From Scheffersomyces stipitis CBS 6054 (taxonomy: Eukaryota; Ascomycota; Pichiomycetes; Serinales; Debaryomycetaceae), in the NCBI RefSeq assembly GCF_000209165.1, contig NC_009046.1:124001-188000 (forward strand): a DNA stretch of 64,000 nucleotides, given 5' to 3'. Shown piece by piece: positions 26,242-35,765 of the stretch (position 1 is its first letter; the number at the start of each line of letters is the position of its first letter). The notes under the pieces are model-generated. The model had not been told where the DNA came from. It made no database searches and saw only the letters and a program-made list of their open reading frames with translations. The position numbers were made by a program, and so were the translations under genes.

Positions 26242-28771
26242 TAACGGCTTCCTGACCCAGATTAGACCTGGCACGTCCACTCCTTCTACGCTTTTGGTGT
26301 TCATCAAGCTAACATCCTATAAGTATGCTGAGGAGGCAGAGAAGGATTTGATCCAAAATTACGAGTTTGGTGTCACCGCCAAAATCGAAACGGTCGCTGA
26401 CCACTCGCGAATTGTCTATCGGTACTTAACAGCACCTGAGCTGGTTGGAGGACTCGGTGTAAATCCCGGTGCGGGCCCATGGCTGTTTGTAAACTCGGTG
26501 TTCCCGATCACTGAAGCGTTTGATAACTCCAAGACGATAACCGAACATGTCAAGACCCACTTGTCGGCCAGTGAACTCACAACGTCAAACATCAAGGACA
26601 AGTACGGTGTGCAGGTAGCTCTTTACTTTGAATTCCTCAAGTACTACACTACCTGGCTCGTATTCCTTGTCGTGGTAGGCATTACGCTGTACTTGAAACT
26701 GGGAAAGATCTTCCTGTTGCTGTACTCGTTCATCAACCTCGTTTGGGGAGTATTCTTTATCGGCTTTTGGGAACGTCGTCAGAGGTACTTGGCCAACTGC
26801 TGGGGAGTCCAGAACTCACACTTGGTCGATGAGCACAATGCCGAATTGGCCCAAATCAATAAGCTGTTTGAATCAAAATCCTCCTACCTGCACAAGGACA
26901 ATTCGGATGCATACAGATTTATCAGGCAGATGTTGTTCATTCCTGTTGCAGCCATTTTCGCTGCTGTGTTGGTGCTGTATCAGTTGTTGTGTTTCACTAT
27001 TGAGATTTTCTTGACAGATGTCTATGATGGACCAGGCAAGTCGTTCTTGACCCTTATCCCCACCATCTTGATTTCTGTGTTTGTACCTATCTTGACTATT
27101 GTGTACAATATCGTCAGCGACGCTGCCATTAGCTGGGAAAACCACGATAGTGTGTATTCTCGTGACCGTTCTCAGTTGATTAAAACATTTGTGTTGAACT
27201 TCCTCACCAGTTACATGCCATTGTTAATCACTTCTTTCGTGTACTTACCTTACGCTCACTTGGTTCAACCTCACTTGGGCGATATCAAAGACGCCATTAG
27301 TGCCAATGTAGCCGAAAGCAGATTCTTCTACAAGTATCTAATCAAGTTGAAGAAGCAGGAAGATTTCAAGATGAACCAAGAGCGTTTGAATGCCCAGTTC
27401 TTCTACTTCATCGTAACCAACCAGGTCATCCAGCTTATTCTCAAGTACGTCTTACCATTGATAATCACAAAAGCAAGCAAACTCGTCAAGGATGTGCTCA
27501 ATAAAGGCAAGGAAGAGTACGAAATTGTAGACAATGAAGAAGAAAAGGTTTTCCTTGAAGACGTACGCCATGTTCTTGATCTTCCTGTTTATAATGTCAA
27601 CGACGACTTCAGATCCTTAGTAGTGCAATATGGTTACTTGGTCATGTTTGGACCTGTCTGGACTATTGCTCCCTTAATCTGTCTTATATTCAACATTATC
27701 GTCTTCAAATTGGATACGATCAGATTAGCCAAGGGTACGTATTTCAAGCCACCTGTCCCATCAAGAGTCGATTCCATCCACCCATGGAACTATGCCCTTT
27801 TCCTCTTGACATGGGTTGGTTCCATCGTATCTCCTCTTATCACTGCCTTTTACCGCCATGGCACTAAGCCACCTAAGACCTTGGGCCAATTTGCATTCGA
27901 CAAGGCTAGCGTCAATGTATCGTCAACTGCTAGATTGATGTTCATTCTCTTTGTATCCGAACACGGCTTTTTCATTCTCAACTACTTCATCAACAAATTC
28001 AACAGCTTTTTCAAGAGTGAAGTGGAATGGAAGAACGATTTTGTCGACAACGACATTAAGTTGAGACATGACTACTACTCCGACAAGGTCAAGCCACACT
28101 ATGTTCCAGATGATCACAGTGCTTGGGCAACGTTCTCTGCCGAAGAATCTATTGAGTCTGCTTCAAAACTCCCTTTGAAGAAGGTTATTCATACTGAAGC
28201 TTCTCCAGCTACAACTGCACCAAGCCATAGTGGCCCAACCCCAATTCCTGAAACAAAATCTGAGGCTTATCTGACTGCAGCTAAAACGAACATTACTGAA
28301 GTACAACAGCGTGGAAAGAACACAGCTAAGTCTGTTGCAGAAAATGTCACTGCCACTGTTTCAGAAACCGAAAGAGTAGCTTTGGAAAAAGTAAAGGACT
28401 TCGACGATACAATTATCAAATCTAAAAACACTTTAGGTGAAGAACATCTTGCTACCATCGATAACAACAAGCACATCCCAGTGGAAAATGTGACTCATTT
28501 GTCAGAAGATGCCAAAGCAGCCATTCACTCCACTACTTCTGAAGCTACAAAGGCAGTTGATAAGTTATCTGACTCCGTTGCTGATGTTGAGGAAAGTGTT
28601 GGTGATGCTGTGGACGATGTTGATGATGCAGATGTTACAGTCGACTCTACAATCGACTCTACAGCAGAAAGTAATGACTATCAGAACTTTATCAATGAGA
28701 CCAAGAAAAACGTCGAAGAAAAAGCCACTAAGAAGAGATCCTTGAAGAAACTCTTCAAGAACAAGAAATGA
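26108..28771 (+). CDS. IST2: Ist2, anoctamin/TMEM16-family ER-plasma membrane tether
   Basis: Ist2 is an ER membrane protein of the anoctamin family that holds cortical ER to the plasma membrane. From ATG 26108 the product has 887 residues (946 in S. cerevisiae). The N-terminal cytosolic domain begins SELNPDYVLAVQYP. About eight hydrophobic segments follow from residue 180 to 640, with the family blocks YGVQVALYFEFLKYYTTWL and LVVQYGYLVMFGPVWTIAP. The C-terminal tail (about 690-887) is long, charged and repeat-like, with coiled or amphipathic character, and ends in a strongly basic cluster, KKRSLKKLFKNKK, the lipid-binding cortical sorting signal. The open frame extends 9 bases upstream only through TTG, so the ATG at 26108 is the start. 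Confidence 0.93.
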   Translation: MSPPISELNPDYVLAVQYPLESPSSGLPTTQAKKNLTLLVEKLHSNGFLTQIRPGTSTPSTLLVFIKLTSYKYAEEAEKDLIQNYEFGVTAKIETVADHSRIVYRYLTAPELVGGLGVNPGAGPWLFVNSVFPITEAFDNSKTITEHVKTHLSASELTTSNIKDKYGVQVALYFEFLKYYTTWLVFLVVVGITLYLKLGKIFLLLYSFINLVWGVFFIGFWERRQRYLANCWGVQNSHLVDEHNAELAQINKLFESKSSYLHKDNSDAYRFIRQMLFIPVAAIFAAVLVLYQLLCFTIEIFLTDVYDGPGKSFLTLIPTILISVFVPILTIVYNIVSDAAISWENHDSVYSRDRSQLIKTFVLNFLTSYMPLLITSFVYLPYAHLVQPHLGDIKDAISANVAESRFFYKYLIKLKKQEDFKMNQERLNAQFFYFIVTNQVIQLILKYVLPLIITKASKLVKDVLNKGKEEYEIVDNEEEKVFLEDVRHVLDLPVYNVNDDFRSLVVQYGYLVMFGPVWTIAPLICLIFNIIVFKLDTIRLAKGTYFKPPVPSRVDSIHPWNYALFLLTWVGSIVSPLITAFYRHGTKPPKTLGQFAFDKASVNVSSTARLMFILFVSEHGFFILNYFINKFNSFFKSEVEWKNDFVDNDIKLRHDYYSDKVKPHYVPDDHSAWATFSAEESIESASKLPLKKVIHTEASPATTAPSHSGPTPIPETKSEAYLTAAKTNITEVQQRGKNTAKSVAENVTATVSETERVALEKVKDFDDTIIKSKNTLGEEHLATIDNNKHIPVENVTHLSEDAKAAIHSTTSEATKAVDKLSDSVADVEESVGDAVDDVDDADVTVDSTIDSTAESNDYQNFINETKKNVEEKATKKRSLKKLFKNKK

Positions 28772-28981
28772 GCTATTGTTTTTTAAAGGAAATAGATTGA
28801 AATTTACTTTTTTGTACTATTTATTGTGCATTTGGCATTGGTTTGTGTTTGATGTAAATTCTCAACTACATTTTCAAGTTATGTGTTAGTAAGTTTTCAG
28901 TTCGTTTTCCAGTATACGTTACATTTTGTATTGCCATAATCATCGTTCATTGTAATATCTCTTTGTCCAAGTGTATGTACA

Positions 28982-29734
28982 TTAAATTCTTGGTGGCCTG
29001 GCGCCAAAGATAGACGTTCCAACCCTAACACTGGTACTACCCTGTTTGATAGCTTGCTCGAAATCGGACGACATACCCATGCTGAGCTGCAAGTTTAATT
29101 TGTACTTTTCATCTACAATTTTCTTCAAGTTCACCAACTTTGAGAAATCTTCGTTTTCTTCTCCATCTGTATGGGATTCTGCAAACGATCCAATTGTCAT
29201 GAGACCGCCGAGTTTCAACTTCTTACACTCGTCAGATAAAATGTAATCAATAGTTTCGTATAACTCAGTTAAGTTAGATAATGAATAGCCTGACTTTTGA
29301 TCTTCTTCAGAAGTATTAATTTGCAAGTACACCTCTATAGGTGCACCATCGAGTCTGGATCTCGTGTTGTCGAGTTGCTTACATTTCTTCAAAGCGTCTA
29401 TTGTTTCAACTGCAAATAAACTTTCTACACCTTTCGCCAAATCCTTGGCTTTTCCTGATTGCATACCTCCAATGAAATGCCATTTAATGTCTTTTGGAAG
29501 CTCCTTGGATTTGCCAATTAATTCTTGGACATAATTTTCTCCGAAATGACGCACACCGGCATTGTACAATGCCATGATATCACCTGAAGGCTTCAATTTT
29601 GAAACAGCTACAAGTCTGACAGGAACATTAGAATGCTTCTTGGCTAAAGATTGGACTTGTTCAAGTACAGTATTGTAGTTGGCTACAAGTTCCCTCTGAC
29701 GTTTAGCTGAAACTTGAAGAAATGCAGAAGACAT
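28982..29734 (-). CDS. PLP-binding protein, YggS/PROSC family (YBL036C type)
   Basis: This is a pyridoxal-5'-phosphate homeostasis protein with an alanine-racemase-like single-domain TIM barrel. It has no known catalytic product and is thought to buffer PLP. The 250-residue product matches the family length. Landmarks are the PLP Lys46 in VAVSKLKP, HFGENYVQE, WHFIGGMQSGKAK (family HFIGxLQxNK), VYLQINTSEEDQKSGY, GLMTIG, and the end LSMGMSSDFEQAI plus VRVGTSIFG, which bind the phosphate. All are at expected spacing. A GTCACGTGA box lies about 140 bases upstream. The gene is divergent from LHP1. Confidence 0.95.
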   Translation of the reverse strand: MSSAFLQVSAKRQRELVANYNTVLEQVQSLAKKHSNVPVRLVAVSKLKPSGDIMALYNAGVRHFGENYVQELIGKSKELPKDIKWHFIGGMQSGKAKDLAKGVESLFAVETIDALKKCKQLDNTRSRLDGAPIEVYLQINTSEEDQKSGYSLSNLTELYETIDYILSDECKKLKLGGLMTIGSFAESHTDGEENEDFSKLVNLKKIVDEKYKLNLQLSMGMSSDFEQAIKQGSTSVRVGTSIFGARPPRI

Positions 29735-29871
29735 GTTTATACGCTGTAGAATACAATATAAATGCGTTAGCTCTCTGGGAACGGAGCTTCGAAGGCTAGC
29801 AAGGTTCTGAAATATCTGATGATCTACAATTCGCTAGTATGAACACAAATTGATGCAAATGAAAAAAATTG

Positions 29872-29880
29872 GTCACGTGA
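29872..29880. promoter_or_regulatory. GTCACGTGA box (Cbf1-type)
   Basis: A CACGTG palindrome inside GTCACGTGA, a good Cbf1-type match, lies about 140 bases before the PLP-protein ATG. Function is inferred from sequence and position. Confidence 0.45.
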
Positions 29881-30084
29881 GTTTATTGAAATTTCAGTAG
29901 AACTCTACTGTGACTAATAGAGTCAAATTATGATGCTTCTTTCAGATACAGAGAAGCACGTATGTGTTGCCATGGTTTTAAACTGTTTAATTATCAGGAT
30001 TACTTTGTCAGGAAGCTTTCCTAAAAATGGTATATTATTGTAAGTAACTTATTTGAAATTAAGACTTAGCGTTAGAAATAAAAC

Positions 30085-30104
30085 CAATATTTTAGAAAAT
30101 ATTG
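30085..30104. other. Perfect inverted repeat, CAATATTTT / AAAATATTG
   Basis: Two 9-base arms are separated by only AG. They form a near-palindrome of 20 bp, overlapped at its right end by ATTGTACAAT. Located between divergent genes, it could be a homodimer-factor site or a cruciform-prone element. Confidence 0.7.
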
Positions 30105-30427
30105 TACAATAATGAGCAAAATTAAAAACCTTCAGCAATTTAATATCCTGCTCAGAATTGTTTACTGAGAACAAATAACAGATAGAGGCCGTTCTTCCAT
30201 TCTAATTGCTTTTACTTCATACTCTATTGTTATTACAGTCATATTAGGGTCTGGCACATCTTTCTTTTCATATAGAACAAATCCTGCATAATACATAACT
30301 TTTTCGCAAAGCGATGTCTTCTCGTTCATTCCTTAGGATCGATCTGGACAGATTTTTTACTTTAGCGAACAGACCAATTTCCATTTCCAACACTAACAGC
30401 TCCACTGAAAATATATAGATAAGGAAC

Positions 30428-31348
30428 ATGTCCGACTCCATCTACAAGGGTGAAGACTTTGAAGAAAAAGTCAGAAAGCAAGTGGAATTCTACTTCTCTG
30501 ACTCTAATTTGCAGACAGACAAGTTCTTATGGAAAATTTACGAAGCCAACGATGGCTGGGTTGAGTTGAAAACCATCTTGACCTTCGGAAGAATGAGACA
30601 ATACCGCCCAGAAGAAAAAGTCATCGCTGCTTTGAAAGAATCGGAAAAGTTAGTTCTTTCTGCCAACGAGGAACTGATAAGAAGAAAGGATCCAGTCAAG
30701 GATTTCAACGAAGTAAAGAACACCAGAAAAAGAAACACCGTCCACATCGAAGGCTTTCCAACCGAAGCTGAACAAGAAGATTTGGAAAACTGGTTCAACA
30801 CCAAGATTGCTCCTAACTTGCCAAAGGAATCTGGTTTCAACTCTTTGCGTAGAATCAAGAGCAGAGTCAAGAAGGAATTCTTTGGTGTTGTCGACATCGA
30901 ATTGAAAAGTCAAGAAGATGCCGAATTCATCCTCAACAAATTGGAAATCACTTATCCCCAGGGAATTGTAAAAGCTGATGACGAAGGCGTGGACAAAAAA
31001 ACGCTCTTGAAGAAGATGTCCTTATTGACTTTCCAAGAAATGAGAGAAAGCGGAAAGAGATTCGGCGTCAACGATGTCACCAAGAGAAGAAACAGTTTCA
31101 ACGATAACCATCGTGGTAACAAAAAATTCAAGAAGAACTTCAAGGCCAAGAGAGACGACAAGAAGGAGAATGGCAAGCCAGAATCTACGGAAGCCATTCC
31201 TGAAACCACCGAAACTCCTGAAACCAAGCAAGTTTCTGAGACGGCTACTCCAGCTCCTGCTGAACCAGCCTCAACCACAGAAGCTGCCCCAGCCCCAGAA
31301 CCAGTTTCTGCTGCTCCAGCTGCTTCTACAGAAGAAGTTGCCAAATAA
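30428..31348 (+). CDS. LHP1: La protein homologue
   Basis: La (Lhp1) is a nuclear RNA chaperone that binds the 3' UUU-OH of new RNA polymerase III transcripts and guides tRNA 3'-end maturation. The 306-residue product (275 in S. cerevisiae) starts directly with the La motif (about 10-95: KVRKQVEFYFSDSNLQTDKFLWK, GWVELKTILTFGRMRQY). An RRM follows (about 105-185: NTVHIEGFPTEAEQEDLENWF). The tail is basic then Pro/Ala/Glu-rich and probably disordered (about 225-306). One in-frame CTG, just before IRRKDP, lies where human La has a polar residue, supporting CTG as Ser. Confidence 0.95.
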   Translation: MSDSIYKGEDFEEKVRKQVEFYFSDSNLQTDKFLWKIYEANDGWVELKTILTFGRMRQYRPEEKVIAALKESEKLVLSANEELIRRKDPVKDFNEVKNTRKRNTVHIEGFPTEAEQEDLENWFNTKIAPNLPKESGFNSLRRIKSRVKKEFFGVVDIELKSQEDAEFILNKLEITYPQGIVKADDEGVDKKTLLKKMSLLTFQEMRESGKRFGVNDVTKRRNSFNDNHRGNKKFKKNFKAKRDDKKENGKPESTEAIPETTETPETKQVSETATPAPAEPASTTEAAPAPEPVSAAPAASTEEVAK

Positions 31349-32191
31349 ACCAGAAATCAAAAACCACATAATCAAAAAGTATTCTTGTAATTAATCGTTA
31401 ACACTGAAGGTTATTCCTTGTACTTAGATATTGATAGAATTTCCGAATGACAGCACGTGTAAAAACTGGGATTGAGTTTTCGTGCATTTTGCAACCATTT
31501 CAGGTTTAAGTATGAGTCGAGTAATAACAATGTACTATATTAAGATAGGGGGTAAACACCAAACAGCAGCATAAAATAGCGTAGAAATTTAGACTTAGTG
31601 TCTTCATTGTAGTGTCAACTTTGGCATCGATTTTTCTCAGTTTAAACCAAGTATATAATGATCCAAATGCATGTACCTAACATTGAAAGCTAAAAGTTTC
31701 ACAAAATTAAATTTTTGGGTGCTGCAACCTTCCACAGTCTAATAAGATAACTTGTATAATTTGGACCATTTCATAACCAGATTACTTCGGTTTGGAGACA
31801 CTGCGATTCATACCAGACGTTACCTCTAGAATCTATAGCCTATATTGCTACATACGATAAAACAAAATGCTGGTCGTCTGCTCGTGCTGAAAAGACAGCT
31901 GATGCAAAGTTGCAATCAGATCGCTATCACGAATTATTGAAACGTTTGTTTGGGTGGATTTATTAATAATCAATAACCACTTCGTTTTCTCATATTCTTG
32001 AGATCTTAGCTGTACAGTGGTGACTGCGAAAAATAGCACTAAATGCATCTTAGATTTGGTGGTCCACGACAATGGAACCTTTTGTCTGCATACGCGTAGT
32101 TTGTATACGCGTTCAGTCGATACTAACTCTAAATTGTAAATAATTGAAATTTCAATTTTTATTTCTAGAGATATCAGGCTAACACCGAAGT
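31349..32191. other. Intergenic: LHP1 3' end and POL12 promoter
   Basis: This 843-base spacer holds a CACGTG at 31454..31459 just after LHP1 and two MluI boxes about 80-100 bases before POL12. No gene was supported; the 74-codon minus-strand frame at 31848..32072 looks like chance. Confidence 0.5.
32092..32112. promoter_or_regulatory. Two MluI cell-cycle boxes (MCB) of POL12
   Basis: Perfect ACGCGT hexamers lie at 32092..32097 and 32107..32112, 15 bp apart and 80-100 bases before the POL12 ATG. Paired ACGCGT elements are bound by MBF (Mbp1/Swi6) and give G1/S transcription of DNA replication genes, which fits this gene. Confidence 0.8.
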
Positions 32192-34249
32192 ATGTCTACA
32201 CAAGTTGAAATCGACGCAATAAGGAAGGAGCTCGTGAGTTCATTCGGTCTGTCAGACCTTCTCACCGAAGATGTTTGTAAAGAGCTTGGAACTTTGATGC
32301 TGCTTTACCAGCTTTCCAGTGATGATTTATACATCAAGTGGGAATCCTTCAACGTAGCCGAAGTACAAGAAAACTTAGACTTAACCATTGAGAACATCGA
32401 CAGATTCCAAAAGTACCTCCAATCGTCGTTGTCTACATCCAGAGCAACTCCTACTGCCAAAAGAGCGCGAGACATCCAAGGAAGCAACATCAAGAAGAAA
32501 CCTATCATCAGGTCCAATGCTGATTTCAACTCTTCCAGTCCAGTTATTCCTTCTACACCAAATTTGAAGAAACGTAAAGTCATAGAGGAAGCAACTCCTG
32601 CTTTTAAAACTCCAAGAGCAGACTTCAATGCCTCATCTCCAGCTGACTTCAACACGGCAAACAACACTTTCCAGTCCCCTTCAACTCCCAATGTCTCCAA
32701 GAAACAGGAATCCAATACTATCATCGAAACATTGAACCCAGAAATCGATGTTCTCCCAGGATTTGTCCAGCTTGACGAAGATCCAGCCACTAGCTTGAAG
32801 CCTTACAAGCTCATGTACAACTTCGATGCGTCTAAGTTTAAGTACCGTACCATGTCTATGAAGTTGTTGGAAAGTGCCGATGTTCTAGATGATCAAATCG
32901 ATAGCTTTACGCAACTTTATATAGACAACCATAAGGAGGATGGGAACTTGTTTGGAAACCCATGTATAAGCTCTCAATTTGATATCAACTGCTGTGGAAG
33001 AATCGTCCCTGATTCTCCTAATTACGATAAGACTGCTAGCGTTCAACTCAACAGCACTTCATTATACTTAGAAACATCTAGAATTAACGGTATTGGCCAA
33101 AGAATACCTTTGGATTTGTCCCAATTGAAGGGCTACTCCTTCTTCCCTGGACAAATCGTTCTTTTAAGAGGTAGAAACCCAACTGGGAGATCTTTCACTA
33201 TCAAAGAAGTATTAGAAATTCCAGAATTGGGAGCCGCAGTGTCTTCAAGACAAGACTTGGAGGAGTTTGAGGAAATGACCGCAGAAAATGGATTAAAGAT
33301 CATGGTGGCAGCAGGACCCTTCAGCAACCATCACTCCTTGAATTACCTGAAGCTTGAAAAATTAACAGAAATAATAAACAACTCCATGAAACCACATGTG
33401 GTTGTATTAAACGGTCCATTTATTGACATCACAAACTCTATGGTAGCCCTGGGAGATATCGAGATACCCGATGATAAGCTGCCACCCAGAAATCTCGACG
33501 AGTTGTTTAAAAAACTTATCAGTCCTATACTAAGAAAAATCGATCTGAGAATTCAAGTCATTTTGATTCCCTCTGTGAACGATACCGCTATTAAACATTG
33601 TTCATATCCACAAGATTCTTTTGAAAGAAAGAAGTTCGGCTTGCCTAAGAACGTGAGAATAGTTCCTAACCCATCAAGTGTTTCGGTCAACGAAGTTTTG
33701 ATAGCCAATTCTAACCTCGATGTGTTCAAGGATTTAAAGGATGTACACCAAGAAAACCCAGAAGGAAAGCTGTTCAGTAATAGATTTGAGAGAATCGCAA
33801 ACCACATATTCGAACAGAGAAGATTCTACCCTGTATTTCCTGGTTCAATAAAGAGAGTTACTCCTTTTCAAACAGCTACACCTCCGGAACTACATGAAGG
33901 TATTATGGGTAAAGAGTTGTCATTCACTTCGGTAGGAGGTCCTTCGTTGGAAGTCCCCTACTTGGGATTAACAGAATTGGGAGATTCGCTCCCAGATATT
34001 CTTATTAGCCCTTCTGACTTGAAGAGCTTTGTTAAGGTGATTAGCGGGGTAGTCGTGATCAATCCCGGTTACTACATAAAACTCAATAAAGATCCTACTA
34101 GGGAAGATGGTACATATGCTGTGATAAACATCACTCCACCTCAATTGAATGCCGGAGGTGATAATAATGTGCAACCCGTTTCTGAAGATCTGGAATTGTA
34201 CTTCCATAACATTCACAAGAGAACTCGTGTTGACATTTATAGCACCTAG
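32192..34249 (+). CDS. POL12: DNA polymerase alpha-primase, B subunit
   Basis: Pol12 is the regulatory B subunit that links the polymerase alpha catalytic chain to replication initiation. The 685-residue product matches S. cerevisiae (705). It has an N-terminal helical domain (about 1-85), a Ser/Pro-rich disordered linker (about 95-190) with likely CDK sites, an OB-fold (around 290-350: SFFPGQIVLLRGRNPTGRSFTIKEVL) and a calcineurin-like phosphoesterase domain without catalytic residues (from about 368: KIMVAAGPF, VVVLNGPFIDITN, QVILIPSVNDT, FERIANHIFEQRRFYPVFPG). Its promoter carries two ACGCGT boxes. Confidence 0.95.
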   Translation: MSTQVEIDAIRKELVSSFGLSDLLTEDVCKELGTLMLLYQLSSDDLYIKWESFNVAEVQENLDLTIENIDRFQKYLQSSLSTSRATPTAKRARDIQGSNIKKKPIIRSNADFNSSSPVIPSTPNLKKRKVIEEATPAFKTPRADFNASSPADFNTANNTFQSPSTPNVSKKQESNTIIETLNPEIDVLPGFVQLDEDPATSLKPYKLMYNFDASKFKYRTMSMKLLESADVLDDQIDSFTQLYIDNHKEDGNLFGNPCISSQFDINCCGRIVPDSPNYDKTASVQLNSTSLYLETSRINGIGQRIPLDLSQLKGYSFFPGQIVLLRGRNPTGRSFTIKEVLEIPELGAAVSSRQDLEEFEEMTAENGLKIMVAAGPFSNHHSLNYLKLEKLTEIINNSMKPHVVVLNGPFIDITNSMVALGDIEIPDDKLPPRNLDELFKKLISPILRKIDLRIQVILIPSVNDTAIKHCSYPQDSFERKKFGLPKNVRIVPNPSSVSVNEVLIANSNLDVFKDLKDVHQENPEGKLFSNRFERIANHIFEQRRFYPVFPGSIKRVTPFQTATPPELHEGIMGKELSFTSVGGPSLEVPYLGLTELGDSLPDILISPSDLKSFVKVISGVVVINPGYYIKLNKDPTREDGTYAVINITPPQLNAGGDNNVQPVSEDLELYFHNIHKRTRVDIYST

Positions 34250-34320
34250 TCCAAGTATGCCATTGTTTATACGATTGAATATATTTCTAAAATAGACTTC
34301 TACAGTTTTCGGTGAAACTT

Positions 34321-34356
34321 AAACTGGATTGCAAACTGGATTGCAAACTGCATTGC
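34321..34356. repeat. 12-nt tandem repeat, three copies
   Basis: aaactggattgc occurs twice and is followed by aaactgcattgc, then a decayed fourth unit. It lies just after the POL12 3' end and is non-coding. Confidence 0.8.
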
Positions 34357-34818
34357 AAATTCTGGTTTGTTGCCCAAAGAATTCGATTACGTAGTGATAA
34401 TATTACACTGCCTTATCTTACCTATTCAATACTGTTTAGTGGTGGGCCCTTGCTACTGCACGAACAGGACTTCCTGTCATGCATAAGGGCGCCAGGAACA
34501 GTTTTGGTAGATAACCAGCTATTCCATTTCAACAAATGCATTGCAGTCTACAATTAGGGACCAGCTGGAGAAAGTTTCAGCTTCAATCAAAAACTCCTAA
34601 TGTAGTCCTAATGACCAACTGCAAATTTTGGATATAGGCAGTTGAAACAGTTGTTACATTGCCAAACTCTAAAGTCCTCACAAAGACGCGGTACTGGAAT
34701 GAAGGTTGTTACATACAGCGCCATACATACAGTCGATCAAAAGAGAAATGCGCGCTTTATGGGCTCATTAGTCTTATTGTAAAAGTTGGCGATATTGGTG
34801 GAGAAGAATGTTGTTGTC

Positions 34819-34846
34819 TTTACCATATCATCTTTACCATATCATC
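34819..34846. repeat. 14-nt direct repeat, two copies
   Basis: The unit tttaccatatcatc is repeated perfectly head to tail in non-coding sequence upstream of the chitinase gene. Confidence 0.8.
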
Positions 34847-35627
34847 TTGTGATGCAACCAGACCAGACCATGGTTTGTGTTCAAACTTTCTATTCCTCAG
34901 ATCAAGAATGCAACTTGGGCTCTTAACCTTGAGATTTTGGACTACCAAAATAGTAATCGAGATATGCATGAAAAGCTTGGTGTTACAATTACCGGAACAA
35001 AGCCGAAGTCTATTTCATTAACCGAGTAAACAAACAATCCAGTCTATTTCACGGGACCCTTGTTGGTCTTTAGTCAGCTGCCTAGCACGCAAGCTTGATT
35101 ATAACTACCAAATAGTTCGAGCACAAGCCATCTTCCCCTACACCATTAAAACTTGGGCTTGTCTAAGTCCTCATTGAAAAAGTCCTGTAGTATTGCCAAG
35201 TTGTGTATTATTTCATTTCACCGGCAAAAAAAAAATACGACCGACATTTCACCCAGCCTGCTCGGAGGGCCGCATGACACGGTCAAATCTGTTGTTGTTG
35301 TTGTTTTTGCTGCTGCTGTTGTTGTTGACAGATACTGCATGCAGCTGCAGCTGCAGCGCAAATCTTTGCCATGCTAGCTTACGATTGGCTCTAACAATCG
35401 AGTTTTGTGCCCAATTTGCGGAGACAGGACAATTTAGTTTCGTCTATTCGCAGGGTAAGCCATCTCTGGCAGTGGCTTGCCTGATTCGTATGTGTTGTGC
35501 GTCTTTGGAGCCACGAAGATGCGTCGCGAGTCGTATTTTTTAGGATTATTTTCTATCGCCTGCAACGCTAACCCTCATTTCCATAGAATAAAAATTTGCA
35601 GATTATTTCATCAATTGTTGGATGGAG

Positions 35628-35634
35628 TATATAA
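35628..35634 (+). promoter_or_regulatory. TATA box of the chitinase gene
   Basis: TATATAA lies about 135 bases before the chitinase ATG and is followed by a T/C-rich stretch, fitting a strong yeast promoter. Confidence 0.55.
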
Positions 35635-35765
35635 GTAGTCGACAATGTCACGCCGAATTATAGATCATGTTCGAGGCTTTTTCTTCTTTTGCAATCAGTC
35701 GCCACTAACTCAGCCATTCTTTTATAATTGCGTTGATTGATAACTCACTCTAGTCTTTCGTTAAC

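Larger units (their letters stand above)
29735..30427. promoter_or_regulatory. Divergent promoter region, PLP protein / LHP1
   Basis: This 693-base spacer contains the Cbf1-type box and, near its middle, a perfect 9-bp inverted repeat (30085..30104) followed by the palindrome ATTGTACAAT (30101..30110). No gene or RNA was recognised. Confidence 0.5.
34250..35765. other. Long intergenic region, promoter of the chitinase gene
   Basis: This 1.5-kb non-coding stretch is unusually rich in short repeats: a 12-nt unit three times (34321..34356), a 14-nt unit twice (34819..34846), and TTG/CTG microsatellites at about 35290-35370. CCAGC cores (34515..34519, 34561..34568 palindromic, 35253..35257) resemble Ace2/Swi5 sites, which control daughter-cell chitinase in yeasts. 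A TATATAA box lies at 35628..35634. Frames here start at TTG or lack homology. Confidence 0.5.

Noticed and set aside
28868..28890. Minus-strand TTACTAAC with a following TAG near the PLP gene 3' end
   Set aside because: No donor upstream and the PLP protein is already complete, so there is no reason to infer splicing.
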